Shown: one piece after another, positions 45,001-56,007 of the stretch | How the letters are laid out: each line of letters begins with the position of its first letter | Position numbering within the stretch: the stretch's first letter is position 1 | NCBI GenBank assembly: GCA_012845835.1 | Contig: JABAKD010000025.1 | Location: 7,096,989 to 7,160,988, forward strand | Origin: Undaria pinnatifida | Taxonomy: Eukaryota; Sar; Phaeophyceae; Laminariales; Alariaceae | Direction: 5' to 3' | Length of the DNA stretch: 64,000 nucleotides | The notes under the pieces: model-generated | What the model was told of the DNA's origin: nothing | The model's database searches: none | The model's input: the letters and a program-made list of their open reading frames with translations, nothing else | Position numbers and translations under genes: made by a program

Positions 45001-45507
45001 TGTGGTCCGGAGAAAAGTCGTGTGGGGCTCAATGCATCTATCCCTGGCTAGGTATCGCAGGATGCAGCCAGGGCGCAGCTCTTGATGGGTACATAGTTTC
45101 CCCGAGACCTCTATATCAAACACGCGGCTATAAAAGCCAGCCAGCAGCAGCGTCAACAACATGACATGAACACCTGCATCAACCCAGCAGTATCACATTA
45201 TTGCATGATATCATATAGGAAAAGAAAAAAAACACAACAAACTGCGCCGGCGGCGTGCCGCACGCTCGAGATGTTTCCCTTCAAATACTTGTACTTCTGG
45301 TGTACAGCAGACCTCGCACCCAAGACACTCCCACAATGCCACTCGTAAAGCTTACGCCGTAAGGATACAGGTGGAAAATTATCGATCACCCAGTTGTCCA
45401 TGTACGTACGAACACAAACAGTGGTGCAGCAGAACAGGACAATCGGGCATCGGTGAGTGCGGCAAGATTTTTTTGCCCCGTCATTAATTGATTGGTGCAA
45501 TTGGAAG
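42011..45507. other. No gene seen
   Basis: About 3.5 kb with only short, mutually overlapping frames. Simple sequence: C-run near 42133-42155 followed by A9, and (TTA)n at 42268-42290. 43640-43745 contains CTATATAGTGCCGG and CTTGGCACGACTGG, resembling parts of the small elements at 60-61.6 kb. TACCWGGTA at 44187 and 44560. Confidence 0.4.
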
Positions 45508-45960
45508 TCTCGATTCAAACACACCACTGCTCTTAATAGGACCATTGTAATATTAGTAGGATCATTTAAAACTCGAAAATATCGTGGTGGGGAACGTTTA
45601 GAGACGGACTATTAATAGGTGTCTCTCGAGTGTTGTACGGCTATCAATAATATGAAGGACAGAGTTGCTGTGCGAGCACGTGCATGACACTCGTTATGCG
45701 GGGCTTTCCTTCGGGGTGGTCAGGATGATGACTCAAGAAATAAGGGTTTCGACTCAAACACACCACTAAAGTCATTCAAAACTCAAAAATATCGTAATGG
45801 AGGACGTTTAGAGACGAACTATTGATAGGTGTCTCTCGATTTTTATACGGCTATTAGTATTAAGTGCAGAGTTGCTGTGCGAGTACTTGAATTATACTCG
45901 TTAATCAGGGCTTTCCTTCGGGGTGGTCATGGTGATGGTGACGCAAGAAATAAGGGTTTA
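45508..45960 (+). repeat. Tandem duplication, about 238-bp unit, two copies
   Basis: Copies start at 45508 and 45746: GTYTCGAYTCAAACACACCA, AACGTTTAGAGACG, TAGGTGTCTCTCGA, GAGTTGCTGTGCGAG, GGGCTTTCCTTCGGGGTGGT. Confidence 0.85.
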
Positions 45961-47394
45961 GGGCCTGTCCAAACGAGGAAAAAATATGTGAAAAAGAAGA
46001 AGAAAAAAAAAACGAAAAATGAAAAAGAGGAAGAGTCTTCCATCTTTGTTGAAAAAAAAAGTAAAATTCCAAACGATATCCAAAATATAAAATATCTGGA
46101 AGAAAAAAATTAGCATGATTGATCTTCCACGCCAAAACTCCGGTGCAACTTGAAATAATAACCCAACCGCCACAGCATACTTGTACCGACTCGCGGCGAA
46201 TGCACTCAACGACGTAGCTGAATACACCCGACTCGCAGACCCGAGGCACCTCTGAGTGTAGGCGGTGCTCGTGGTCCAACCCGCTCTCCCGGGAGTGCTC
46301 TAGAAGTTGTGTTTTGGTCATGCGTTGTTCGTCGACAGCCGTCGGATTACTGAGCGACGCCCTCTTCGGAATTAAGATATCGCCACAGTCACGTCCTGAC
46401 CGTCTGGTTTCTTGCGTAGCTGCCCCTTGGTCCTACCATACCCCTATATGCTAGCTTCCACGGCGGACAAGCGCTGTGGCGGCCTCACGCACTACCTCAC
46501 CCACCGTGTGCTTGCTAACCGATCACCCTGTGTTCCTCTTCGTGCTGTTTATCTCGTGTTTCGATCATTTCACACCCTTTTCGATAATATTCAATGGTTT
46601 GCTATTAAACAAACGAACAAGCAAAACGGGTTATCAGGATCCCTACTGCTAGTTTCTTCTATCTGACCAATTTTAGCTCGGCTGGTCTCTTTAGTGCTGC
46701 TTTCTCAAACTACGGAGCGTGCGCTTTGTGCATGTGCTACGCAAACGGAAGCGTCGCCGCCTGTTGGGGCTGCTTATTGTGCATGTCACGCCATGTCTCG
46801 TCTCAGATTCGCATGTTCCCGTGTCGCTTTTCGTGGCCGCTTCACTGTGCTCTGTTTCGTATGTCTTGCGTGTGGGCTTGGTGTTGATGAACGAAATGTC
46901 CTATGACGGCACTCTTTCTGCTTGACGGACCTCCGTGAAACGGACACATCCGTCAAGGAACTCTGCGCACCTTTCTCGTATATTTTGGGTTATCAATGCC
47001 ACTACTCTGTTGCTGTAGTGGCCCCTCTATAGTACCGGCTGTGTAGTGCCGTTTGCCCGCTATGGTGCCTGCAAAAAACGATTGGCAGGCATGGGAGCAT
47101 CAAGTAGTGTCAGCATGCGGAGTAGTCCCGATTGCCGCTATGGTGCCGGCACTTCCCTCTACAGTGCACGTACCAGCACTGTTGTAGAAATCCACCACTG
47201 CACATGAAATCAACTTTAAAAAGCGACACTTAGCGACGAACACAGCGACACGAACCGACGAAGCTCCGCGTGGGCTGATGTTAAAAATCCGTCCGTCCAT
47301 CTCGCGGGATCGTGTCCCGTCCCGAAAAAAAATCGATTCCGAGGAACCAACCCCCTGGGCAAACGTCAGTATATTATGTTGGAAGTTGCTCAGT
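45961..47394. other. No gene seen
   Basis: 45975-46115 is A-rich with multiple A8-A10 runs. 47020-47175 contains CTCTATAGTACCGG and CTATGGTGCCGG words like those of the 57-61 kb elements, without clear ends. Confidence 0.4.
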
Positions 47395-47850
47395 AGCACC
47401 AGCGCTTGCTCTACTAGCTGGCATAGGGCCGGAACTTTTACACATTCGACTGGCGGAGGTGACCTATGACTAGCACGTGTGGGCATCCCAGCCGCCGGCG
47501 GGAGCGTACACAGGGTTCGGAGGCTGGCCAGCCAGCTATCACGGCACCCATCGCCCGGTGTAAAGTGCGAATGATATACAAGGTATACCAGTATGCGTTT
47601 AGTTTCAGCATGATCCCACGCAAAGCCCGGCACAACCTATGACAACCCAAGGTCGACCAAAAGAACGGCACCGAGAAAGAGCCTGGTTAAACACCAATAT
47701 AAGCTTTTGGCAGCTTATTATTAGTAGTAGAAACAGCAACTGCTCTACTGGCTGGCGTAGGGCCGAAACATGCTAGGCACTCGACTGGCGGGGGTAGCCC
47801 AGAGCACCTGGCTATGCCAGCCGTAGGTGGGAGCATGGAGGGTTAGGAGT
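47395..47850 (+). repeat. Direct repeat pair, about 115 bp
   Basis: 47395-47515 and 47735-47850 share GCTCTACTRGCTGGCRTAGG, CACTCGACTGGCGG and GCCAGCCG, GGGAGC. The 177-codon minus-strand frame here overlaps the first copy and is not called. Confidence 0.7.
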
Positions 47851-47899
47851 CGGGCCGCTACAAAGACCCCCATGGACCGATTTAAGTGAAAACTGCTAG

Positions 47900-48130
47900 T
47901 TCGTCGTGCTGTCACAGTTAGCCAATAGGCCGCTGGAAGAGTCTATCGGTTTGGCTCTTTTCACGGGTCTGACTCTTAGTAACGAAGAGCTTCGCGGGTA
48001 GAACGATTAGCGTACTGTTAGCTCTGGCCGTTAGGCTGCTAAGCTACAGAGCTGTCTTCGCGGGTCGATAGATTAGCGTCCTGTCACATTTAGCCAATAG
48101 GCTCCTTGTCTCTTGGCGGGGGCTATTGAT
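47900..48130 (+). repeat. Degenerate tandem repeat (TTAGCCAATAGGC)
   Basis: CTGTCACANTTAGCCAATAG at 47911 and 48081, with CTTCGCGGGT.GA.AGATTAGCGT at 47990 and 48057. Confidence 0.6.
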
Positions 48131-48317
48131 CAAAAGTGTCGGAACGGACCAAAAGGTATAGCCTGCCGTCTAGCTATTAATAGCGCTGGTCACATTTCAC
48201 ATGAAGAGCTGCTTATGAGTTCCCTATGATGTGGGAGACTTTTTCGAATGGACTGTCTACGAATCGCAAAGAGCTGGCAGTGAACACCGACCCGATTCCC
48301 CGCAGGTTCAACGATCA

Positions 48318-48600
48318 CTGGGCTGTCACATTTTTGCCCGAAAAATTGCCTATCATGGGCTGTTCCCGGATTAGCTGGGTTCAAATATCACCTGGGCTGT
48401 CATATTTTTGCCCGAAGAACTGCCTATCGTGGGCTGTTCCCGAATCAGCTGGGTTCAAAGATCACCTGGGCTGTCATATTTTTGCCCCGAGAACCGCCTC
48501 TCGTGGGCTGTTCCCGAATTAGCTGGGTTCAAAGATCACCTGGGCTGTCATATTTTTGCCCCGAAGAACTGCCGATCGTGGGCTGTTCCCGAATTAGCTG
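48318..48600 (+). repeat. 74-bp tandem repeat, four units
   Basis: Units start at 48318, 48392, 48466 and 48540, exactly 74 bp apart: CTGGGCTGTCATATTTTTGC, CCGAAGAACTGCC, GTGGGCTGTTCCCGAATTAG, CTGGGTTCAAAGATCAC. The last unit is cut short at 48600. Confidence 0.95.
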
Positions 48601-48887
48601 CCTGTTAGTCACGAACAGGTGGCAAGTGACACCGGCTTGACTTTGTGCAGTCCGAATGAAGTTCACTTAATAATTCCCGCGTTCCCGCTGTTCTGCAGCG
48701 TTAGGAGCACCTCTATGGTTGGCCTTCAGGGGGGCAGAGGGTCGTCAGGTTGAACTTCAAAATATGACATTTTTGGTGTCGAGTGTCGAGAGTACTTTCG
48801 CGGTCGTCCGGCGTGGAGGAAGCGTGCTGTCACCCAATAACATATGTACCAGGGTGTAACCTGTATTCAATAATAGTTTTGGTGTCT

Positions 48888-49510
48888 GTCGTTCCTTGAC
48901 GGTGTCCCGTCACGCCGTAAGATTGACGCCTGCTTGCAGTTAATATGCCATATTTCGTCTCGGGGGTGTCTTGCCGGACGTCGGTCAAGCGGAAAATATG
49001 CCGTCAGCCAAACATGCATGACAGTTTGCCGTCACGCCGTAAGATTGCCGTCTGCTTGCAATCACTATGTCATATTTCGTCTCGGGGATGTCTCGCCGGA
49101 CGTCGGTCAAGGGGAAAATATGCCGTCAACCAAACATGTTTTTTTATGCTCCTGTTGCTTTTAGTCTTTGTCGTTCCTTGATGGGCGTTCCGTCACGCGG
49201 TAAAAATGCCGTCAGCTTGCACTTAAGTATGCCATTCTTCTAGTGCCGGGGGTGCCGCGACGGCTGTCCGTCAAGGTGAAAGAGTGCCGTCAACACACAC
49301 ATTTGATACTTGTACTACAGTAGTTTTGGTGTTTGCTGTTTCTTGGCGGTTTTCTGCCACGCCGTAAGGCTGCCGTCAGCTTTCACTTCACATGCCATTT
49401 TTGGTGTTGGGAATGTCTTGACGGCTTTGCGACAAGGGGACAAAAATCCGTCAGCCAAACAACATATTTTTTACTGCTAGTTCATTAGTGCTTGCCGTTC
49501 CTTGATAGTG
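48888..49510 (+). repeat. Tandem repeat, about 140-165 bp units
   Basis: CCGTCACGCCGTAAGATTGC, CGTCTGCTTGCA, TATGCCATATTTCGTCTCGG, GACGTCGGTCAAG, GCCGTCAGCCAAACAT. Landmark GTTCCTTGA falls at about 48891, 49173 and 49498, with internal units between; the first two units are the most alike. Confidence 0.8.
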
Positions 49511-49648
49511 AATGCCGCCAGCTTTGAATGCTGCCAGCTTTGTAGTTTTAGTGCTCGGAGAGCGGAGTCCCTTGAGTCAGGGGTCTTGGAGCGAGTGCTG
49601 AAGTTCAACCGATATAACTATATAATTGCTCTCAACCAGCACTGTCAA

Positions 49649-49727
49649 ATCCGTTTAGAGCCTAAAAAATCCCCTGCACTAATTTCAGGTACTGTACCCC
49701 CAAGACGGGTTTCCAGCGCTAGAGGCG
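49649..49727 (+). mobile_element. TTAA-type MITE M, copy 1 (diverged)
   Basis: GTTTAGAGCC, CACTAATTTCAGGTA, ACGGGTTTCCAGCGCTAGAG; flanks TCAA and TCGA in place of TTAA. Confidence 0.6.
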
Positions 49728-49920
49728 TCGATAAGGGGAAATGCGATCTGTTATGATACTAGTTTTAGTGTGCGGTGTGCGGAATTCCTGGAGTCCTGGG
49801 GCAAGAACATTCCTATCGAATACTACATTCATTGCATGATTATGCTTACCTCCTTGAACCGACGTCTTCGCTACCAACCATAACAGGGAACAGGCAGGAC
49901 GGGGAGAAGGGCATGAGTGC

Positions 49921-49955
49921 GATCGATCGATCGCATCGTGATCGCATCGTGACGT
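49921..49955 (+). repeat. (GATC)/(ATCG) simple repeat
   Basis: GATCGATCGATCGCATCGTG, then ATCGCATCGTGA. Confidence 0.8.
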
Positions 49956-50404
49956 CGCATTTGACACACGTACCTTCAACCGTCCACTGATATCTTTGCT
50001 GCCAAACAGAACAGGAAGAATGGTCTTCAAGTTTCAAGCTGGTTGCTATTGTAGCCTGCCTATCATACGGCGGGTTTTTGTTGTTCCGTTATATTCCGCT
50101 TACAATGTGCTTTCTTTCTTTATTTTCGCTTTTTGTTTTGTTCTACCCAACGAGATCTAGGATCGACACGAGTAGAGCAAGGCGCGTCGCAGACGAAAAA
50201 CGATACGCATTCGCACAGAGAACGACTAGGCGAGATACGCGCAAGTGTACAGATACCCCCATTTTCTTACTTGATTTGTTTTGGCAGAAATTGGGGTGCT
50301 GGGCCCTCATTCAACCACTGCAAAACGAACGGCACACTCTCAAGTTGACCCTGGCGTCAGCGGGGGAGTCGCCGACCTGTATCCCTCGCGAGGGTTTACA
50401 CACC

Positions 50405-50510
50405 CCGTAACACGCGCGATCGAAGTATCACACACACGCAGCTTGCAAAAACGAGTTTCAGTTTTGCTAAAAATCCTGTTTGACCGATCTCACAGCTGAA
50501 TGAAGTGTTT
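50405..50510 (+). repeat. Dispersed repeat L, copy 1
   Basis: GTAACACGCGCGATCGAAGT, TCACACACACGCAGCTTGCA, GAGTTTC, CTCACAGCTG; matches 53113-53210. Confidence 0.65.
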
Positions 50511-51218
50511 TTTTTTTCTTTCTTAAAATGCTGTTTCTGTGGATACCTGGCCGTATCCCCTAGGTCGTGCCGCCTCGTTGTCACTGTAACCCTTCACGGC
50601 CATCCTGGCTCCTCGAGGGTGTTCCCTCGTTGCTGACCCTCGAGCGTGCGGTTTCACGTATCAGCCACCTCGCTGTGTCTCCACACGTCCCTATTAAGGA
50701 ATCAGATTTACCTGCTACGGGACCACCGCTGTCCCACAAATGGCGTGTAAAAATGACAGACGGTGGCACGGCACCGTTACTGTAAGTACATCTGTACACT
50801 TAAGAGCCCGTTCTTCTTCAGTAGTTTGGGGTGGGCCAGTGGCCTCACCTCTCGCGAGGACTGGATGGACCACCCGTCGTGAGTAGAAAGGGAATGATCA
50901 TCCTCTCAAGCTTTGACGAATGTGATCATGCCTCTTTTCCGCGACGTGGCTCCCCGGGACCGGAGGGACCTCGAACCGGGATGCGACTCGGACGACTGAG
51001 CTGTCTGCCCAGCTTGCCCCCCTCCTTCTCCCTGATTTTCTCGGTGAAGGTTTCAGTTGATTCTGCCTGCAAGAGAGGGGTTCGACTCGTTGTATTAATG
51101 CCTATTAGGTAGAAACCGGGGCTGGGGATTCTGAAATATTTCCTTGCCTCGGTTCTGATAACCCAGCACTGGTGCCCGAATAAGGCGGTGGTGTATGCGA
51201 CCCCTACTCCCGCCTTAC
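50511..51218. other. No secure gene
   Basis: A plus frame at 50567-50785 (72 codons) ends near a GTAAGTA donor-like site (50782) but is overlapped by a minus frame of equal length; not called. Confidence 0.35.
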
Positions 51219-51300
51219 CCCCTTTAGAACCCTAAGACCCCCCCCCTATACTAATTCCAAGTAATGTTTGTCCCAAAAACGGGTTTCCAGCCGTAAAGGC
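51219..51300 (+). mobile_element. TTAA-type MITE M, copy 2
   Basis: Left flank TTAC, then CCCCTTTAGAACCC, CTATACTAATTCCAAGTAA, AAAAACGGGTTTCCAGCCG, TAAAGGC. 82 bp. Confidence 0.75.
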
Positions 51301-51410
51301 CGGTATCGGGGCCAAGTGCCTTATTCGCTGACAGGGCGTATAGCGCGTTTCGGTAACCACTAGACCATCGGTGGTCTTGTCGGTCTATTTTTGTGAACCG
51401 GTCGCCCCGG

Positions 51411-51482
51411 TGGTCTTGTGGTTACCCCCGAATGCTATCGTGCTATCGATAGGGTTGGTTCTTGGGTTCGAATCCCACGTAG
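51411..51482 (+). ncRNA. tRNA-like module
   Basis: A-box-like TGGTCTTGTGGTTA and, 56 nt after its first base, a perfect B-box core GGGTTCGAATCCC, followed by CTTTT. CTATCG..CGATAG can pair at the anticodon position. No acceptor stem closes, so a tRNA-derived SINE or tRNA pseudogene is likelier than a tRNA. Confidence 0.4.
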
Positions 51483-51570
51483 GCCGGACTTTTGGGTTAA
51501 TTTGGAAAAATAAAACTAAAAAGGAACCAACTGCTGAGGGCGCGTATTAATAGCAGGGTGGGTACTCGTA

Positions 51571-51775
51571 GGCGCACTTCGATTCGAATCGACTCCGGAA
51601 GGAATGGTTGGAGTCTTCTCGCGATAAAAATGAAGGCGCACACCGTGGGGGGAAGGGGGGGGGGGGAGGGGAGCCTGCTTGGTGACCCCGCATCTGAGTT
51701 CGTCTAGGAAGGAGAAGGAGAAAGGAAAAGTGTGAAGATAGTAGCGGGGATGAGCAACGAATAACAAAAAAGGCG
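51571..51775 (-). mobile_element. Repeat B, copy 3
   Basis: On plus: TCGATTCGAATCGACTC, TTCTCGCGATAAAAATGAAG, G-rich, GTGACCCCGCATCTGAGT, GGATGAGCAACG; the reverse complement of copies 1 and 2. Confidence 0.65.
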
Positions 51776-52180
51776 TACCAAGTACCAGGTATTAATTATC
51801 TTCTAATGTAGAAGATTTTCCTCCGGAGTCTTGTTGCGATAACGGGGGCGACGCGAGACACAAGAAGGCCTGCATCAACCCGATTGGATACCGATTGGAT
51901 ACTTGTGTACTTGTTTTTTGGGGTCGAATCGTGTAGGACACGGTTGGCATTCATTGCGTTATAGTGTGGTGCATTATAGCGCAGGTGGCGTGTATGTGTC
52001 GTTGTAACACAGTAAAAACAAAAAGGGTACTGGTATCTGGAAGAACTAGCCAGTGGCGGGGGGCAACATAATACACCCAAGTATGATAACCCAAGTTGTA
52101 TGATACCGTTCGTGTTGAAATCTGAATATATCTGTAGACTGCGCGTGTGCGTGTCGATGAACTCAGTAAGTGACGACTAA
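51776..52180. other. No gene seen
   Basis: Short frames; TACCAGGTA at 51783-51791. Confidence 0.4.
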
Positions 52181-52447
52181 ATGCGGGCAGATCGTGCAAT
52201 GCGCGCGTGCGTTTACTGTCAAGTCAAGACTGACGAAGCACGGGCTAGTCGTTCCGTGCGCACGCCGTCTCAAATGGTGACGTTTAAAGCCCGCCTGCTG
52301 CGGGCTATTCATGCTGCGCATGGTCGCCTGCTGTCGGATTTTGGCGCTAAAGTCTGCCTGATTGGGCTAGCGACTGCTCTGGGTCTACTTTTTATTCTTT
52401 GTAATATGTACAATGCGACGCGAGTGGACGAGGGAAGAAAATGCTAA
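52181..52447 (+). CDS. Hypothetical small membrane protein, 88 codons
   Basis: An uninterrupted frame ATG-TAA. The product is basic at the N-terminal two thirds (VTFKARLLRAIHAAHGRLL) and carries one hydrophobic segment near the C-terminus (VCLIGLATALGLLFILC, residues about 60-76) followed by a short charged tail, like a tail-anchored or single-pass protein. There is a Cys pair near the N-terminus (CVYC). No family recognised. The stop abuts repeat B copy 4. Varied codon use and a good membrane segment make it one of the better small frames, but expression is unproven. Confidence 0.3.
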   Translation: MRADRAMRACVYCQVKTDEARASRSVRTPSQMVTFKARLLRAIHAAHGRLLSDFGAKVCLIGLATALGLLFILCNMYNATRVDEGRKC

Positions 52448-52795
52448 GTTTTTCTCGCGATAAAAATGAAGGCGTTATTATGCGGTAGTGGGGAGGGGAG
52501 AGGAGGGCCCGCTTGTTGTTGTTGCTCTCACATTAACTCGCATAATCAAGTCCGTGGTCACAGGACTGGCTCCAGGCACTCTGGAGCTGAGGAATACCCC
52601 AGGGAAAAACACAAACCAAAAGTGGTACACGCATATATCACAGCTGACGCAATTCATGCCTCCACCAGAAACATACAAAAGTGAAATCGGGAGTCAGCCT
52701 ACGATGTGCCTTGTCCATACTGGTGCATATTACTATGCGACCCCGGGTCTGAGTTACTACTGGGAGGGAGCGCGGGAGTAGTGCGATAATACATG
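52447..52795 (-). mobile_element. Repeat B, copy 4, split by repeat A
   Basis: Left part 52447-52513 (TTCTCGCGATAAAAATGAAG .. GAGGGCCCGCT) and right part 52733-52795 (TATGCGACCCCGGGTCTGAG) join in other copies as GGGCCCGCTATGTGACCCC, so the 219 bp between them is a later insertion. Confidence 0.75.
52514..52732 (-). mobile_element. Repeat A, copy 2, inserted in repeat B
   Basis: On minus: CCCGATTTCACTTTTGTATG, GGTGGAGGCATGAATTGCGT, ACCACTTTTGGTTTGTG, CCTGGGGTATTCCTCAGC, GTGACCACGGACTTGATTAT, GCGAGTTAATGTGAGAGCAA, (CAA)4. Confidence 0.75.
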
Positions 52796-53112
52796 GGATA
52801 CATATATTTATAAATGAATGTAATATGCTGTAGTGGCAATGTGGTTGTCTGTCTCATAGTTTGTGCCCTCAGATCTCGCCGCTCTACGAGGAAGCATCGG
52901 CACGGACACTGGTTGTGCTGGATGCGGATGGGTGGAAATATCGGTGTATTCATGTGAACGACACACACCCGTTTAATGGTATCATAGCTTCGGGTGTATC
53001 CTTTTGCGCAACATTAATCTTAACTGTAGCATCTGGACTATTTGGCAACATTTTTGTGATGTAGCTCCGATCGGTTTGTCCGAAATAGACACCTAACATG
53101 CTAGTGAAGACA

Positions 53113-53210
53113 CGCACAACAGTAACACGCGCGATCGGAGTCTCACACACAGCTTGCAAAGATGAGTTTCGGCGAAATCTTCGCTCTCACAGCTGGAGTG
53201 TACTGTCTGT
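53113..53210 (+). repeat. Dispersed repeat L, copy 2
   Basis: Homologous to 50405-50510. Confidence 0.65.
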
Positions 53211-53216
53211 AGCTTT

Positions 53217-53579
53217 TTAGAACAACCTACGGTCTGGTTCCAGTAAAAAAGCCAAAACCCTCTCCCCCGCGAATGCCGCTCGCAGTATCCAGCCGAAGAG
53301 TGCATATTTGGTATCGTACTGACCCCGTGACCAATGGAAGGAAGAGGGTGACATGGCCAGTTTTGTTTTTTTCGGCCTCGGGCTGTTCTCTAGGAGCGAA
53401 ACTCGTATCCACCAATGACAGACCTTCCATTTTTCAATGATGTGTAGGCTTTTCCAAGCGGAGGCGAGAAAAAAATATTGGGCCGCATTTTGCACGAACC
53501 GGTTGGAGGTACTCCAAGGCGTGTCTGTATAATTTTTTCGCGCAAAAAAATTAAGACCTGGCCTGCCTGTGCTCAACAT
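53217..53579 (-). CDS. Hypothetical ORF, 120 codons, unknown
   Basis: A minus-strand frame of mixed composition (FLASAWKSLHIIEKWKVCHW, WILRAAFAGERVLAF). No domain or splice context is recognised, and the downstream strand (53649-53951) has another unrelated frame. It may be chance. Confidence 0.2.
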   Translation of the reverse strand: MLSTGRPGLNFFARKNYTDTPWSTSNRFVQNAAQYFFLASAWKSLHIIEKWKVCHWWIRVSLLENSPRPKKTKLAMSPSSFHWSRGQYDTKYALFGWILRAAFAGERVLAFLLEPDRRLF

Positions 53580-53964
53580 TTGAGCTGAATCTAGTTAAAA
53601 AGCTGGATCCTACACTAAAACCAAGTCATTTGAAGGACGTAACGTATCTCAAGTCCTTTTTACGCGCACAAATCCCAATGTCCACGCCGCGTTTTTGAGA
53701 GATAGACTCTGAAAATGTTGCACACGTGTTCTAAGTACCCATCCCGAGGTCTGACCTCCGGGGTTTAGTGATTTTTTGTTTTTCGCTGAAAATTTTTGGG
53801 TTAAAGTGGTCCACATTTTCCGAAAAATCAGGCAAAAAAGAAAAAAACAAGTGAGGTCTTCGCAAGGGCACCTAGAAGACGTGTGCAAAATTTCATGGTC
53901 TGGATCGCAAAAACGGCGTGAACATTCGCCGGGGAATATATATATATACATTTAACGTGAACCA
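53580..53964. other. No gene seen
   Basis: AT-rich spacer with a (TA)5 tract at about 53937-53948. Confidence 0.4.
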
Positions 53965-54150
53965 GCCTGTGTATGTTTTCGTTTTTGCTCATCCCATCTA
54001 GTATCTTCGCACTTTTTCTTTGTTCTTCTCCGTCCCTAAACGCAACCCAGACCCGGGGTCACAAGCAAGCTCTTCTTCCCCCTCCCACTACGGCGGTACG
54101 AGTCTTGGTTTTCATCCCGATAATTCAGCACTTTCTTCCGTCATTGACTC
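53965..54150 (+). mobile_element. Repeat B, copy 5
   Basis: CTCATCCCATCTAGTATC, CCGTCCCTAAACGCAACC, CAGACCCGGGGTCACAAGC, CTCTTCTTCCCCCTCCCAC, GGTTTTCATC. Confidence 0.6.
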
Positions 54151-54205
54151 GCGCTATAAAGCGATGTCGGCGGTTGGTAGCTCTAGGAAATAAGATTCAC
54201 CATAC

Positions 54206-54290
54206 CGATGTTTGAACCCCTGACTCCAACCTTGCTTAATAGTTATCGAGGTTGACCACTATTAGCATGTTAGTAGACCACCGGGGAGAC
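54206..54290 (-). ncRNA. tRNA-like module, minus strand
   Basis: On minus: CCGGTGGTCTACTAACATG (A-box-like) and, about 60 nt on, GTCAGGGGTTCAAACAT (B-box-like). The overall order matches 51411-51482, suggesting one tRNA-derived repeat family. Confidence 0.3.
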
Positions 54291-54310
54291 CGGCTGTAAT
54301 ATGCAAGACA

Positions 54311-54510
54311 GCGGTACAGCAGTCGCAGGTGGCTGTCGTAGTCGCTAGGAAATCGCGCGGCGGGATATTTGAAGCGATCGGTTCGATGCAGATGCCACCG
54401 CCGTGCATCATCAGCGGTATAGTAGTCGCAGCTGTCGCTAGTCGCTAGGAAATAGCGCGGCAGGATATTCGAAACGATCGGTTTGATGCAGATGCCATCG
54501 TGCATCGTGC
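54311..54510 (+). repeat. Tandem duplication, about 105-bp unit, two copies
   Basis: GCGGTAYAGYAGTCGCAG, GTCGCTAGGAAATMGCGCGG, GATATTYGAARCGATCGGTT, GATGCAGATGCCA in both. Confidence 0.85.
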
Positions 54511-55329
54511 CGGCTACGAGACTCTTATCGCCAAGATTTGTTCATCGAGGTCATAAGCCCAAGCTCTTACACTTGTTGCTGTACAAGCGTGTACCTGGAT
54601 GTACCGGGTGTATATTCATACCATGTTTGTATATGTTGTAAAGACACCTCAAGCTGTGAGATCGGAAATTGAAAATGTCGTCGAAACTTTTTGCCCGTAT
54701 TTTCAAGGCGGCCGGTCAGAATGAGGATGTTTTTGTGGGTGTTTTTACAAAATTCCGACAGTGCCACGTAAGAAACATGCGCCTGGGACGTTAAAGTTGG
54801 ATACAGCAGTAGCAGCAGCAATCGAATCTCTGGTTTCCACGTAGCAGGACGGCTGGAATACAGCATTCTCTTCGGGTGTATCTAGGTCCGTTTCAGGCAA
54901 CACCGGTTTGTTTCCGCAGTTAAAAAACGAGTTCCGGATTCTCCCAGATTCATCGAGCACACAACCAGTTTCCCTATTATTACGGATGCCAAACCCGTAC
55001 AAGTGAAAGAGTATTACGCGTGTAGTCTATACATGTATCCCATAGCATCAGTTTCGGGCTTTGATTTTTCAGAAAGCCACTAATTCCGCGGGCCGGAAAG
55101 TTAGCGAGAGGCCGGCAAGGACTTCGTGGCCGCGAAAGACATCCCAGCAGCGTTTCACCTAATGCTCGTACTACAACCTCCCCACCCCAGGAAGTGCCCC
55201 ATCTACTGCTGTACCTGTGGTAATACGCTTGCCCAGCAAGGTGAGGTGAAAGTGAGGCCGTAGACAGTCGCAGAGAGCGCGGCGCGCCCAAAGGGCGCAC
55301 TCGGAGCGTTCGATTTTCCAGAGGTACTT
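54511..55329. other. No gene seen
   Basis: No recognisable feature; frames are short or shared by both strands. Confidence 0.4.
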
Positions 55330-55509
55330 GTACATATCCCGATCTCACTTTTTTATATGTATCTGGCGGAGGCATGAATTGCGTCAGCTGTGATGTGTGC
55401 GTGCACCACCTTTGGTTTGTGATTGTTTTTTCCCCGGGGTATTCCTCACCTCCAGAGTGACTGGAGCCTGTCTTGTGGCCACGGACTTGATTATGCGAGT
55501 TAGTGTGAG

Positions 55510-55573
<64 letters not shown>

Positions 55574-55585
55574 GCAACAACAACA
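55330..55585 (+). mobile_element. Repeat A, copy 3, with long (CAA)n tail
   Basis: CCCGATCTCACTTTTTTATA, GGCGGAGGCATGAATTGCGT, ACCTTTGGTTTGTG, GGGGTATTCCTCACCTCC, GCCACGGACTTGATTATGCG, AGTTAGTGTGAGAACAAC, then (CAA)n to 55585. Confidence 0.8.
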
Positions 55586-56007
55586 TGGTATGTGCATAAA
55601 AACTTGTAGTTTTGTACAGGAGTGCAGACTCCGTACTTTCGTAGTAGTTTGTAGATGCGAGTACAGATTCCACACTCCAGAAGAATCGCGTACTCGCACA
55701 TGTATGAAGCCGCGGGGAGCCACAAGCGAGAGCGCATCCCAGCGCATTTGTGCGTCCCTCCTTTTTTTGTCATAACGACTCCATCTGTGTAGGCGTTGAG
55801 GGCACTCAGTCACTCTCGGTGCTGTGGGAAAGCGGAATCCTCCTATTAATATTACGGGGGACCCTGGTAAGTAGGACCTACGGTGGACACAAAAACCTAT
55901 ATATTCATCTATTTTTACTAACAATATTTGGTCCTATTTACTAGCGTCCTCCGTAATAGTAGCAGCGAGCTGTCACGGAGGCAAATGCGAAACGTTTCCG
56001 GGGTGAC
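55586..56007. other. No gene seen
   Basis: Spacer between repeat A copy 3 and SINE S copy 2. Confidence 0.4.

Noticed and set aside
51411-51482. A functional tRNA gene
   Set aside because: A- and B-box-like sequences are present, but no 7-bp acceptor stem or proper D arm can be drawn, so it is listed only as tRNA-like.
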